A DNA stretch of 39,403 nt from Paramecium sonneborni (lineage: Eukaryota; Ciliophora; Oligohymenophorea; Peniculida; Parameciidae): positions 584,875 through 624,277 of the forward strand of contig CAJJDN010000041.1 in NCBI GenBank assembly GCA_905182985.1, written 5' to 3'. Positions 23,951 to 35,985 of the stretch are shown here, piece by piece. Position numbers and translations under genes: made by a program. The number at the start of each line of letters is the position of its first letter. Positions within the stretch are counted from its first letter, which is position 1. The notes below the pieces were generated by a model. That model made no database searches. It saw only the letters and a list, made by a program, of their open reading frames with translations, and had not been told where the DNA came from.

Positions 23951-25800
23951 TGTAAGTATTATACTAGAATTTTTATTCTATGTTATGATGAAATGTAAAA
24001 ATGAATTAATAATGGAAATTATTATTTTTCAAATCTTTAAATTGCAAACTTTCTCATTAGTGATTTATTTCGAATAATCTCTTTCAAATTATATCAAAGG
24101 TTTCAATAAATATTTGATGCAAGACTACAATTTAATTTTTTCGAAAAAATTTGATGTTAAATATATATAATAATAATTCTAGATATATTCGAAAAAATAT
24201 GTGTGGCTTAATAAATTATTAAATAATATAATATTTTAGATATCAATGATATACAATATATCATAATAGCAAGTTATTGGTATAAAAGTTTAAATCATCA
24301 AAAAAATTTGGCTGAAAAAAAAACAACAATTTTTTAGAAAAGATGAATTAATTTTTTAATTTAGAAAAAATTTTCTTTTTTACTTGCATGATTAAGTATT
24401 GTACTAAATTATTTTCATTTCTTCTCTCACTGAAAGAAATACTTTCAATATTAAATAAAAATTTACTCTTTGTATAGAAACTATTAAAATTTCATCCTTT
24501 AGAATTATCAAAATTAAATTAAATTGAAATAATCCTTTAAAACTTTCAATTTATTGCTATCTTATAAAATACTTTGAGATTACATGAGAAACTAATTTGA
24601 TTTTGAATTGTCTAACTTTACTTTTTTAAAGTTATTTATTTTATGTTATTTGCCTTTTTTGATTAATAAAATTTTGAAAATTATTAATAGTTTAAATCAT
24701 TTAAAGAAATTATGGTTGATAAAAAAATATAAATATCAATGAATTTTCTTTAAAATATTATCAATTTAAAAGGCTCCTTAATAAAGCTCAATATTTTATC
24801 CTGGTTTAATATGATAACAATTCAAAATTGTCAGCTGAAAGAAGCTTTATATCCTACTAAAGCTATCCTTAGTCTTAGAGTATATAAAATACTTATTCTA
24901 TAATTAATAAAATAGAAATATAAATTAATAAAAAGAAATAAAAAAAATAATTTAATAGATTTTTGAACCTAACCAATCTTATTATAATATTCTGATAAGT
25001 AAAATTAATTTAATTATCCTTTATTTAATTTTGAAAATGAGCTTTTTAATCCTCAGAAAATAAACTTAATAAATTTTTGCAACAATCTCACTATTACTAA
25101 TTAAATTAAATTTGATATTATGCCAATAAAATATAAGATCATAACAGTAACATCTAAGTTTTATGCGTTTTTTTAAATAATTTTACAATTAGTTTCAGGA
25201 ATATACTTATTTTTTTTAAGCAAACTCAAACAAAATTATATAGTTAATTTATCAAAAATCACTAATTATTATGTATCAATTATGAGTAAAACTATATAAA
25301 AAGTTCTAATTATGTTAATTATCTAATTAAAATAACAAAAGAGCTTATTGAATAGAAAATTTTATTTAAAGGAATTTTTCAATATATGACTGACGAAAAA
25401 TACAAAATTTTAATGAGCAGAGAAAATCAGATAATTATTTTTTTATATTAAATTATAAATATAAATTTTAACAGTATGACTTGAAATTATATGATTATAT
25501 TCATAACAAAATTACATGCATCTAATCCTAACTCAACCATTAAATACTATTGAGAATATAAAATTATAGTATATTCAATTTTGATAATGTTTAATGCTCA
25601 TAATCAATATAGGGCGTTAATTAAGATATATTATAAAAAAATTATAGGAATTTTATAAAATTTTATTCATTTAATGTAAAAATAATTCACAGGTAATCTA
25701 TGACCATTTAAATAACTTAAATAAAATGCTAAGAATTTTTTGAAATTAATTTTATATAACTGATCACAGAAATCACATAAAAAATTAGGGGAATATATTG
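23951..25800. other. AT-rich region, no gene recognised
   Basis: About 1.85 kb of very AT-rich sequence with frequent TGA in the frames I read. I see no RNA gene, transposon end or secure exon. Just downstream, from 25802, the frame of the next membrane-protein gene is already open upstream of its likely start. Confidence 0.45.
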
Positions 25801-26017
25801 ATGGTGGATTTGTTAAAAGAATAGATAAATTATTAAATTAAAATAAGTGAATTAAGAGTTTTTGAAAACTAATAATGGCAGATTGACAAATAAAAAATAT
25901 CTAATTGTAATTATATTAAATGAATAATATGATTTTAATTAGGAATTAAAAAAGTTACTTTATAAATTCATAATCTTCTCATTAAGTTAATAATTAAATT
26001 ATCATTCATCTTCTTGG

Positions 26018-27543
26018 ATGCATAAACTAACATTGAAATTTCGAGATCCTTCTATTGAATAGAAATACTAACAAGAACATTAATCTCCTAAAAGAAGAAT
26101 TCATATTAAAATATTGTTGTTAGTTTTGATTGTGCTTTTGATCATTAGATTAACTGTAGCATTAATAAATAAAAATTATGAAGTAATTTACCCTTTACTT
26201 GGAACGATGCCATTCATAGCTTTTACAAAATTCTTTAATTTTAATAAAGAATAACACTAGCGAGCATTAATCACTTACATTAATATTGGCTATTCAATAT
26301 ATCTGATTTTCTTTGAAACTCCTTTAGATACTCCAGTTATGTATTTTAAAGGAGCCTATTAAATGACTATTAATATTATCAATATACTACGAATTGAATT
26401 TGTGGAATCGATGATAACAATTATTTTATTGCTCTCATTTAGATTATGTCACCTTATTTTAAATAATTCAATAGTAAATATTACTTCTATTATAATGGGT
26501 ATTGGAGTTAATTTATTTTTAATTATTATTGTCTATTTATATCATAAAGCTATAAGATCATAATTTCTCTTAACTAAAATTGATTAAAGGTGGGAGAATA
26601 TACTAAAATAAATTCTTCATAATTAAAAATTTATCTTAATCAATTATCAAATTGAAAAGTTGTAATTTTAAAGTGTTACTTCTACTTTTTCATAATCTAT
26701 TCAATCATAAGAAGATGTCATGAGATTTTTAAGGGAAAGCAAAGTAGATGATAATAGCTCATTAGAACAATATTTATTTCATAAGTTATAAGATTTGTCT
26801 TAAAACTATTTGAAAATTGTGAATCATTCAATAAATATAAAGTTTGATAAATAATTAATATCTGTTGATTTTTCTATCTTTTTTGGAAATTAACCAACTA
26901 TCCTAATTTAGACCTGTTAATAACAAATTTATTTTCAAAATTAAGAAGTTTAGAATGTTTGTCAATCGTATTTAAAATTATTAACTGTTTTTATTAAAAT
27001 AATTAAGAAAAAAATACCTTTAGATTATAATTAATTCCATAATTTAGCTAATAAAGTGTAAATTTAAGAAATAATAACATCAATTTGGAGTTAACAAATG
27101 ATATCAAAGGTTATCAGTCTTGAAAAATCTTTGTTAAAAATGTAAAAATTCTGTAATCCAAATACTATAATTAAACTTGTTGGTTCAGATTAGTTCATAA
27201 ATACTATTCCGAAAATATTTTATTTATTATTAGCTTGCATAATGGATAGTTCAACTAGTTAATTAATCATAATTAAAGGTTAGACTATGGAAAATTAATT
27301 GAAGCTAATTAAAATACAAGGACAATTCAAAATTAAAAAATTAAATAATTATACTAGAAAAATTAAGAATTACTTACTTCTTATATGCAAAGAAATCAAA
27401 GCATAATAATTTTGTATAATATCTCATTATTTTCTTTTATAGCTATTAATCTTGAATTAAATGAAGAAATTTATTAACCATTTACTAATCTTGTAATGCC
27501 TTAATACATTTTCAATTATTCAAAGAAGAGGCTCACTGAATGA
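26018..27543 (+). CDS. Multi-pass membrane protein, possible degenerate histidine-kinase-like C-terminus
   Basis: A 498-residue protein with one 29-nt intron at 27414-27442; removing it gives 499 codons from ATG 26018 to TGA 27541-27543. The unspliced frame is open from 25802 to 28081, far beyond chance, so coding is secure. The start MHKLTLKFRD is the first in-frame ATG, but upstream exon sequence (LNEQYDFNQELKKLLYKF...) is open and could belong to the gene. Hydrophobic segments lie near residues 30-50, 56-70, 84-100, 116-148 and 152-175, giving about five or six membrane spans. The soluble C-terminus includes INTIPKIFYLLLACIMDSST then QLIIIKG, and ends with EEIYQPFTNLVMP. That order recalls the N-box and the distal F/PFT segment of histidine-kinase ATPase domains. 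The glycine-rich G boxes are absent, so any kinase role is speculative. Confidence 0.72.
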
Positions 27544-28236
27544 ATCAAAATAATCAATATTAACAAAATTTATTTTTATCTTTTATAATTATTATTGTTT
27601 GCGTTATTATATTATTTATATATTCTACTATTTAACTTTAAGAAACCTCTTCAAAACTAGTACATTGTTTATAATTACAAAATTTCCTTTAATACTTCTC
27701 TTTTTAACTCTCTGTGCTCTCTTCTAATTACCACAAAAAATCAGAGTAAAACTATTTTCTATAAATGTGAATGACATAATTATTCTATAGTTGAATTATA
27801 ACTTATCCTACCTACTTATATACATAACATATATCTAATATCTCTTAACAAATATTGCCCTAAGTATATAGTCAGCTTATATTTTAAAATATTATGAATT
27901 GAATAATTCATTAAAGTTGGGAATTTTTTTATTTTCTTATTCTAAATCCTAAGCTAATTAATATTTTTTTTGCATACTAGCATTTTATTTGATTTTAGGT
28001 TAAGATGATTCACTTATAATTACAATGAGGGTTATTGAGATGAATTTCAACTTTATCAATTAACTCTACCCCATGATTTGATATTATATAGTAATTCAAT
28101 AATCCCTATCTTTATGATATTATTATATTTAATTTCTAATTAATGCCTGATCTATCAAAATCCTTCTATTAAGCATTTTAAATATTTCTTCCAATTTTTG
28201 ATTATTTTATCGTCTTAGATCAATAATTAACTTTGA
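27544..28236. other. AT-rich spacer after the membrane-protein gene
   Basis: The upstream gene's unspliced frame stays open into this stretch to 28081. The alternative spliced reading ends sensibly at 27543, and the residual frame is only hydrophobic low-complexity sequence. No independent gene recognised. Confidence 0.4.
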
Positions 28237-28930
28237 TATATTGATTCCTTGTATGATTACTATTATAGAATAAAGAAGGATTGTTTAATAATATAAATAT
28301 TTTATTAGTTTCCATTTTATCTTCTTTGTTTAAATAAATTAATTTATGGTCACAACTATTACACAATTAAAAAATAATTGATATTTTTTAAACCAAATTG
28401 ACTATTTGAATTTTATTAGTCAAAATCATAAAACAGTTGCTAAATTCAATCACTTTATATTTTTTTTTCATATCCAAGAAAATAGAAACCCCAATTTATC
28501 ATACTTCAAACATTTGATTTTCCTAATTTATCTATCTTCTTATTTCTACTTACCAATTCAAGAAAGCCCCTCTTACCACTAATTTCATGCTTTTATTAAG
28601 AACAAACTAGATAAAAACAAGTTATGAATTCAACAAATGAATTACTTTTAATAGCATAATGAAGAAATCTTAAAAATTATTAATCATCAAATACACATCA
28701 ACAGGATTTATCAATGCTAAATGTTTTAACCTATTTTTATGGTAAATTCTTAAATAATTTACGAAAATTCTATGATTTTTCTAATTCCCCTTAATTAGAA
28801 GGTTTTAAGTTAATTGGCTATTACGAATAAATTTGATCAAAAAATAAAAAAGTATATAAGATTAAGATTAATCGAATTCTTTTTATCGTTGAAACAGTCA
28901 AGAATATCTTCAATATTTTATGTATTTGTC
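28237..28930 (+). pseudogene. Doubtful coding remnant with in-frame TGAs
   Basis: One plus-strand frame contains plausible protein-like stretches (YIDSLYDYYYRIKKDC, then SLYIFFSYPRKQKPQFIILQ, then MLNVLTYFYGKFLNNLRKFY). It is interrupted by TGA at 28399-28401, 28660-28662 and 28834-28836. The spacing between TGAs (54-87 codons) is what random DNA of this composition would give, so this may not be a gene at all. If real, it is a pseudogene or a gene with unrecognised introns. No family recognised. Confidence 0.22.
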
Positions 28931-29913
28931 CTTGCACAAAAATTTTATAATTTATATTATATGATTTTAAATTATTTTTTTTTAAGAACATGATCTGAAA
29001 TGATGGTTTTTCACAAGTACTGAAAAACTTGAAGGGAAAGTTAGTTCAAATATTCTATAATTTAAATAATTTGAATGAATTGCTCTATTTTTTCTCAAAC
29101 TAACACAATGCTTAATTTCAAAATATCATATAATGTATGCTATTTAATAAAACACTATAATAAAATTATTATCTGTAAAATTATAACTCATTATTAAGAA
29201 TTTATGTAAAAATAAAACTTATTTTTATAATTGGATTTGATATTCATAAAAAAATATACTAAAAATGATCTTTTTGGATGAATCTTAAAGATTTATTTTT
29301 ATTCCTTTTCTTAAACTAAAGTTGTATATTTTTATTTTTCTATTTAAAGTAAAGTCTTAAGATAGGATTGCTAAATAAAATGCTTAATAATTAGTTTAAA
29401 AAAAGTTATTAAAAAATCAATTAGAAAACAATAATATAGAATTAATAACATTTTATTAATTTAGATCAAATAAAAAATTTTTGCTAGAGACTGTTATTTT
29501 GGATGCAATTTATTTTTATTTGGTTTTGTATAATGCTTGGTTGTTCATATGCTTTGATTTAGATATAAATATAATTCCTTAATTTTTATTTTTTAATTGA
29601 AATTTAACTATTTAGAATGTAAATTGTTATAATAAAATAAATTAGACTTATTAATAAATCATTTAATTTTTATAGTTTAAGCCTTTGGCCATTGAATAAT
29701 TTGTTTTTCAAGAATGTAAAAGTTTTTTATAAAGTATATTGATTAAGGGTTGTTAAACACTCGTTTTAAATAAATCAATTAATTTTTAAATTAGATTCAA
29801 AGTGTTTTCGAATTTAATAATTGTTTCTAAAAAGCTTTCTATTATTCTCTTTTTGATGATTATTTTTTTAAAATATTGATAACTCATTAAGATTTTTATT
29901 TACATAAATAAAT
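28931..29913. other. AT-rich intergenic region
   Basis: Nothing recognisable. It contains the presumed promoter of the membrane-protein gene that starts at 29914, but no distinct element can be named. Confidence 0.45.
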
Positions 29914-31723
29914 ATGTCAAAATTATCTTACAATAATTAAAATTTTGCTTAGAAGCTGAAAAAAGAAATGCTTTATCACTTTGATATATTTGGCTAATCT
30001 CCAAATTTAACAATACTGAATCGGAACAAATATACTTCAGGACTTGGGTTTATCACCTCATTTATGATTGGAGTCTTTGGGTTTTATTTTTTTGTCACAG
30101 AAGTAGTCTCTATGATTTCTAAATCAAAACCTGCAGTTTATTAAACAGAATTATCTATATCTGAAACAGAAGTATGAAAGAAATTTAAATAGCCATTGAT
30201 TCTTAAAAACGATAACTTTACATTAGCAATATCAATTGTAAATCGATTTTCAGAGCCATTGATAGGGATTGATCGGTACTTCTAACTTAATATAAGTTAA
30301 TGTGGAAGATATAGGATAAAGGATGAAAATTCAGATAAAATTTTTGTGAATTAAAAGTAAATATTTTAGATATTAGCAATTCTCCAAGTTGTACTTAAAT
30401 ACCAATCGAACCATGTAATATGTCTCATTTCACTACTGATATATAAAAGGAATATTTTTCCATTATTAGAATGGGAGGAATTTAATGTATTAATAGAAAA
30501 TATCTGAATGAAAATTCTTTAGTATAAAACTAATAATAGCTTAGTCTTTGCAAGGTTAAATAACATCTTGGTAATTCAGATACATTTTCATATAATTTAC
30601 AGCCTGTTAAAATACAACTAAATATAAAGATTGTGCATCATAAGAAGAAATTGAAACTGTTTTATAATCAGGTTATTACAATGTTTATAAAAGTGATTAT
30701 CTTGCTACACTTGATCATCCAGATTAACCTTATCAAGAAATCATTACAAATGAATATACAAGTTTCACTTTAAGCACTTCTAAGACAATATCTTAACTTT
30801 ATAAGATATTATAAACAACTACAGATTAAGGATTAATTTGGGAACAAATTCAACATCAATCAAATATTTAATAAAGTGAGTGGAGAGAGATATCTGACTT
30901 TTATAATAAACAATATTTAATTGTTCATTTTATAAAATTGGATTATAAATTAACAAATAATATTAGAACATATGTTAAGTTATAAACTATACTAGGAAAA
31001 CTAGGAGGAATTTTTTAAATTTTCATTATGATTGTAGCAATAATTTTAAGGCCTATAATTGAAAATTTCATGAAATTAGAAATGGTTAATTCTCTTTTCA
31101 ATTTCTCTGATTCATTTTAAACTTAAAAACATTCTAATGTAATCATCTAATAGGAGAAAGAAATGAAAATTTACACAAATTAAACTCAAAACTAAAACTA
31201 AAACCATGATCTAAATAAAAATCAATTAAATAATAAATTAAATTCATCTAATATTTAAACTTGGTTGATAATCTTTGGATGTGATAAATCCAAACAAAAA
31301 TAATTTATAATTGCTAAAAATAAAGTTAATAAAAATTTAGAAATAGTTAATATTTTGAGAAAGTTACAAGAAATTAAAATCTTAAAGAAAATATTGCTCA
31401 CAAACGATTAAATGATTTTCTTAAAAAATTATAGAAGAAAAATTGATGAGAATGGCTTCTGCTACTAAAACTAAAACCAATATTAATTATAACAGAATAT
31501 AATATCTTGCTCTGGTAATTAAGATTAATTCAATTAAAAAAATTCATTAGAAAATTTTAATTTAGAATAGAGAAGTTAATTAGTTTTAGATTAGATTGAT
31601 AATAAGGCATCTAAAAATCTATTCCAAAACGATATTGTTAATTCTTGTTATAAATTCTAAGAGATTCATTCCCTAAATTATGATGAAATTTAAGAACCTG
31701 TGCCGTAAACACCAAGAAAATGA
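29914..31723 (+). CDS. Ciliate-specific two-pass membrane protein, one apparent 1-base deletion
   Basis: About 585 residues in code 6. Introns at 30172-30192 (21 nt) and 30571-30602 (32 nt) restore the frame. The 21-nt intron carries an in-frame TGA that would otherwise stop translation. A further one-base shift is needed at the T run 30341-30345; one extra T would join ...DENSDKIF to CELKVNIL, so this looks like a homopolymer error or a disabling deletion. The N-terminus FDIFGQSPNL, then NRNKYTSGLG and a membrane span (about residues 43-65), is followed by a long extracytoplasmic-type region with paired Cys. A second span (GIFQIFIMIVAIILRPII, near 31010-31065) precedes a Gln/Asn-rich tail. 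This layout matches a two-TM protein family that I associate with Paramecium and Tetrahymena; the function is unknown to me. The stop is TGA 31721-31723. Confidence 0.75.
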
Positions 31724-32162
31724 TAAAGAATCTTTGAACATCTATATATTATATAAATTTTAATATCTATTATTTAATAACAAATAAATATTTTCTAGTT
31801 AAAAAAAATATTGGAAAAAATGAACAATTACTTAATAGAATGAATGATGAGATCAAACTTGTTATGGATTTTAAATCACAATCAAATATAAGTTAAAAGT
31901 TAATTTGTATAACTCCAATCTCAACTTTATTAAACTTTTTGCATTTCCTGTTTACTCAAGTAAATACAATTAAAATAAGTCACTTTCTAAAATACTTGTG
32001 TAATTTTTTTCTTGGATGATAACATTATTAATTAAAAATTATGTAAAATATTAATAATAATTTATAAATATAATTTAGCTACTTATAATGATAACAACTA
32101 GATTTCAATCTCTTCTCCAAGATTTAGATATATTGGGTATTATAAACTAGATATTTTCTTTT
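31724..32162. other. AT-rich spacer
   Basis: 439 bp with no secure frame, RNA or repeat. It lies between the plus-strand two-pass membrane gene and a minus-strand open frame, so it would hold both 3' ends. Confidence 0.4.
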
Positions 32163-32882
32163 TCAATCTTAATCTCTTTTTAGTTTAAGTTATTAGATAA
32201 ATTCTTGGTTTAGTAAATCTACTACAAATCCATCCTATTTTTTTTTTCTACTTTCTAAATAGATAAGCTAAGAATGGATTCCTAATGATTCAATAAGGGA
32301 ATTAATTTTAATAAAATCCTTTACCTTATCAATTTGATCACTCAATTATACAAAATAATATTTTAAAAAGCATTTATATAATGAATAAGCTATTTAAAAT
32401 TCCAATAATTATATTGATTGGCCAAAAGATATCATATAAATTTGATTATTAGAACTACGTATATATTATTATTGAAACCAAATGATTAAAGTCTAAGTAA
32501 TTAAGATCTTCAGGGATGCTTTAATAGGTATATGATCCTCATAATAGGCTAAAAGATCGATGAATAATTCTTTTTGAAGGTTTTGATGGTTTCCCAGTAT
32601 AAGATTTTATAGTTTCAGAAAACCATTGAATGATTAAAAATAATTGACCAAACAATTGCAACAAAAAAAGTTTTATAAAAAGCATTTTTCTTTGAGATGG
32701 AGATTCCTTTGTTCATCTTTGTCTTTGTTTCTTTAAAACTGTCTACTATTCTATAGGATATTAAAGCCAATAAATAAATTGGGTTGTGAGTAAATAAAAA
32801 ACATAAAAATAACAGCATAATAAATATATGTAAACTTGAATTTAATAAAGTTAAGCATCAATGCTATTCCTATATCATCCAT
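32163..32882 (-). CDS. Hypothetical 239-residue ORF
   Basis: An uninterrupted code-6 frame on the minus strand, from ATG (complement of 32880-32882) to TGA (complement of 32163-32165), 240 codons. The first third is hydrophobic (FKFTYIYYAVIFMFFIYSQP). The rest is mixed and protein-like, with LQKELFIDLLAYYEDHIPIK and QLSDQIDKVKDFIKINSLIE, and the tail is basic and Gln-rich. I do not recognise a family. A frame this long is uncommon but still possible by chance, and plus-strand frames between 32850 and 33550 also look partly coding, so the strand is not settled. Confidence 0.35.
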
Positions 32883-33680
32883 CTGAATTAAAATCGCCAA
32901 TTCTATTATTGCTGATAGTAAATCACTAATTAAAAAGGATACTTCTTCGGATTGTATTAATCAAAGTCTTCCTGTTTATACGCATTTACTACTTAACTTT
33001 TATTTTATCAAATAGAATGTATTCGATTTATGATTTAAAATATACCCTTTATTCGTAAAATGTGATATTCTGAAATACTATATAAAATAGACTAAAAATT
33101 TAATCCTTATACCTCAAAACTATGATTTTTATTCAAGTTATCAATCTCAAACAAACTAAAGCTATAATTTACATTTTAATAAACTTCATTTTAATTACAA
33201 AGTTATTAATATTCCCATTTAAGAGATGTGAGATAAATATTTCGAAAATAAACTATATTAATATTATTTAGAATTGGATTTTCTTATTGGATACCCTTGG
33301 ACATGTTAAATTATTGTGATTAATTAATTGAATTTAAGCAAGCAAAATTTTAATAATTAGTATGTTATAGAACATATTTGCATTGATATTTATAAACTAA
33401 TTATATCCAGTCAACTCTAATTAAAGTAGATTTCAGAACATCTGGATTGATTTTTAGATTACTTAGCAACGAAAAGTTTGAATATTTGCCTATAATATTT
33501 ATAATTTATTATATTATCTAAACTTAAACTAATAAAATAAGATTGTTGAATTAAAAATCTAATTGAAATATTCAGAATTATTTATATATTAAATAGAATA
33601 AAAAAATTTCTCTAATAGAATTTATGTATTTAAGCTAGATCATTGTTGCTTCACCACTAATATTATTTTTTTTTCCTAAT
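32883..33680. other. Unresolved stretch with competing open frames
   Basis: A plus-strand frame reads through with protein-like segments (IPQNYDFYSSYQSQTNQSYN, LYQYYLELDFLIGYPWTC) but meets several in-frame TGAs. Minus-strand frames upstream of the 32882 start also look acceptable. I cannot choose, so I call no gene. Confidence 0.25.
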
Positions 33681-34058
33681 ATGTCAGTTTCAAGTTTACC
33701 AAAACGAGGAATTAACAAGCTAATAACTATACCTTTAAAAATGTGTTGCCCATCCCAATGTGCATGCAAATCTAATTAAATAAGAACTTGGTATCATATA
33801 AAATGTGGAGCACCTCGGCTCCTGACCGAGTAGGGTGATGTCATCTGTAACTGTTAAGTTGAATTCATTCAGGATGTTATCTTTTAATGTGATAAGGCAA
33901 AATAATCTAATACTTGGTATCAGCATAAATCTATGTCAACAATTTTTATTGCAATTACATAATCCCTGTAGGCTGCAGAATTGGTTTTGGGAAATGATGA
34001 TTTGTAGAAATTTTCATAAAATTTAATGACTTTTATTGTAAAAAGATGGAAGAGTTGA
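33681..34058 (+). CDS. Small Cys/Trp-containing protein (125 residues)
   Basis: A single-exon frame from ATG 33681 to TGA 34056-34058, 126 codons. The composition is unlike the surroundings: the DNA is visibly GC-richer around 33740-33990, and the protein has many Cys (C22, C23, C27, C29, C42, C56, C58, C70) and Trp. Key stretches are MCCPSQCACK, TWYHIKCGAP, TEQGDVICNC, FIQDVIFQC, then a helical-looking C-terminus ending in VKRWKS. The pattern (W-H-x-CG, EQGDVIC, FIQD, paired Cys, terminal RWK) resembles small ciliate proteins I have a general memory of; I cannot name the family or its function. There is no signal peptide. Cys and His spacing could bind a metal. Shorter standard-code ORFs on both strands here are shadows. 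Confidence 0.6.
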
Positions 34059-34558
34059 TTCATTTGATGTTTTATTGTTATTGAATTAATTATAATTTAA
34101 TCATTGTTTTTAAAAATATTTTATTAATAAAAGATGTTATCAGAATCATTTTAAAACTAGCATAATATTAAACTATTATTTTACAAATCATGAAAGAAAA
34201 AGAACTATTGGATCATATTTATTCTTTAAATACCTCTTAATCTATCTGAGTATCTTAATTTAATAAGATAATAAAGAATTTAAATAAAATATTTAGAATT
34301 AATTATACTTTTTAATAAAATGAATGTTGTTAAAATAAAGTTTAAATTTAGATTACGAAAAACTGTTCAATATATCAAGATCAATAATATTAATAATAAA
34401 TATCAATAGATTCAATTATTAATAGAATAATTCTAGAATAAATTTTCCACAAAATTGCATAAATCTTAAAATGAATACAATTTGTAAAGATTTGCTATCT
34501 TTATGAATAAAATTTATCATTTAAGAGTGCTAATGTTAATTTTAACACACTATTTCTC
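34059..34558. other. AT-rich spacer
   Basis: 500 bp downstream of the small Cys/Trp gene with no recognisable feature. Confidence 0.4.
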
Positions 34559-35545
34559 ATGATAATGAAATACATGAATTTTTTAATTATTCCTTTAATT
34601 ACAATTCTTACTCTTTCTACTTAAAGAGAATAAGTTTGGCATGGATGACTTTACTATAAAAAAGTAACCAAATTTAAATAGTATTTAACTTGAGCTGGTT
34701 TACATGCAGATTCAAAATACTCAACCAATTTACTTTTTCTTCTCATATTCTTTTGGATTTATTCTCAAAAAAGAAATCACTCTCGATACTTAAAAATTTA
34801 TTATATTATAATCTCAAAATTAAAACCTTGCAGATTCATTATAAACCATTCTCTTGTAATTGAAATCATAATCATAAATTAGTAATCCTTTTTTATATTA
34901 ATTTAATAAAAAAAATATTAAATTATTATATTATTAAAATTTTAATTATTTAACTACAAATATCCATCTTTAACCAATAATTGAATATTATTTTCACAAG
35001 TCAAAGTTACAAATCTCTAATCTCTAAATCATAATGATAATTTCATCATTCAAAATAACAATCTATTTGGTTGTATCTTTGAATATTCATCTTCATTTGA
35101 GCAGTTTCCTATTGTGCATTTCAAAAAAAAATGCTAAATTATTAATAAAATCAACAGAATTTAACTAGCTACAACAATCACCAATTTCAAACAAAGTAAT
35201 CTATCTGATATTTATCTATATGAAACATCTTTAAAATTTTTAATTTGTATCATAAACAGAAGATTGAAGGTTTATAACTTATTTTTTTCTTCTTAGATGT
35301 CTTAAGTTTTGAAATTTAATTTAGAATATTTAGAAAACAGTTTTTGTCTGAAATTAAAATTAAAAAGTTAACTACAATTATTTTCAACTCCATTTATGTC
35401 TTTACCTAATGTTTTAAGATTTATTTAAGAATAAGTTTAGAATAAGATTAAATATTTTTATACGATATACATTAAATTTAAATTATATTAATGTATTTGT
35501 TTTTATTCAAAAATCCTAATTATTTATTTTGTCAGGCACTGTGTT
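34559..35545 (+). CDS. Possible secreted protein, broken or incompletely spliced
   Basis: ATG 34559 opens MIMKYMNFLIIPLITILTLS, which looks like a signal peptide or membrane anchor. A TGA follows within about 10 codons unless a candidate 31-nt intron (about 34641-34671, GTT...AAG) is removed. After that the frame runs to TGA 35265-35267 (about 225 residues). From about 35000 a different frame looks more protein-like (NNNLFGCIFEYSSSFEQFPI and IQLATTITNFKQSNLSDIYL) and continues to about 35545. Another intron or a frameshift is therefore needed. The gene model is tentative and the family is not recognised. Confidence 0.28.
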
Positions 35546-35985
35546 TGATTCCACAATATTAAATTTGGTTTTTGAATGGTATAGAATGATCATCAATAAT
35601 AATAAAATTGTCATGAAAGTATAAAATATAGAGGGTTAAACCTATAAAAATAAAATCTCTCTAAATTAGCATAAGAGACACTTAGATTAAACAATATTTA
35701 GGATATTAATTTCACATTTCAGTTGCCTTGAGGCTTATAACTTTTTATAACAAACTTGTTTGAATTATTTTAGGTGAAAGTATAATATTTAATAGAAAAA
35801 TTTTAAGTTTTTCCAACAATTTAATTGAAGCTTAATTATTTTTAGATACTTAGAGAGGCACACCAGGCAATAAATATTAGATGAATATATAATAATTACT
35901 ATTTAAAAATATAAAATCTTAATTAATTGTATAATTTATAAGTCTTTTCTTAAAGAAAATAAAAATTATTAAATAATAAAATTAA
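35546..35985. other. AT-rich spacer before the MGYCC gene
   Basis: 440 bp without a recognisable gene or RNA; presumed to hold the promoter of the gene at 35986. Confidence 0.4.

Noticed and set aside
28237..33560. TGA read as tryptophan in some frames (for example near 28399, 33231 and 33449)
   Set aside because: Trp would fit some contexts, but the clear genes (helicase, GTPase, TPR, 35986 gene) use TGG for Trp and end at TGA. The spacing of these TGAs is what random sequence gives.
33800..33845. GC-rich hairpin (CTCGG / CCGAG stem with a 7-nt loop) as a possible structured RNA
   Set aside because: The segment lies inside the 33681-34058 reading frame and is in phase with it throughout. 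The coding explanation accounts for the GC content, and the stem is only five base pairs.
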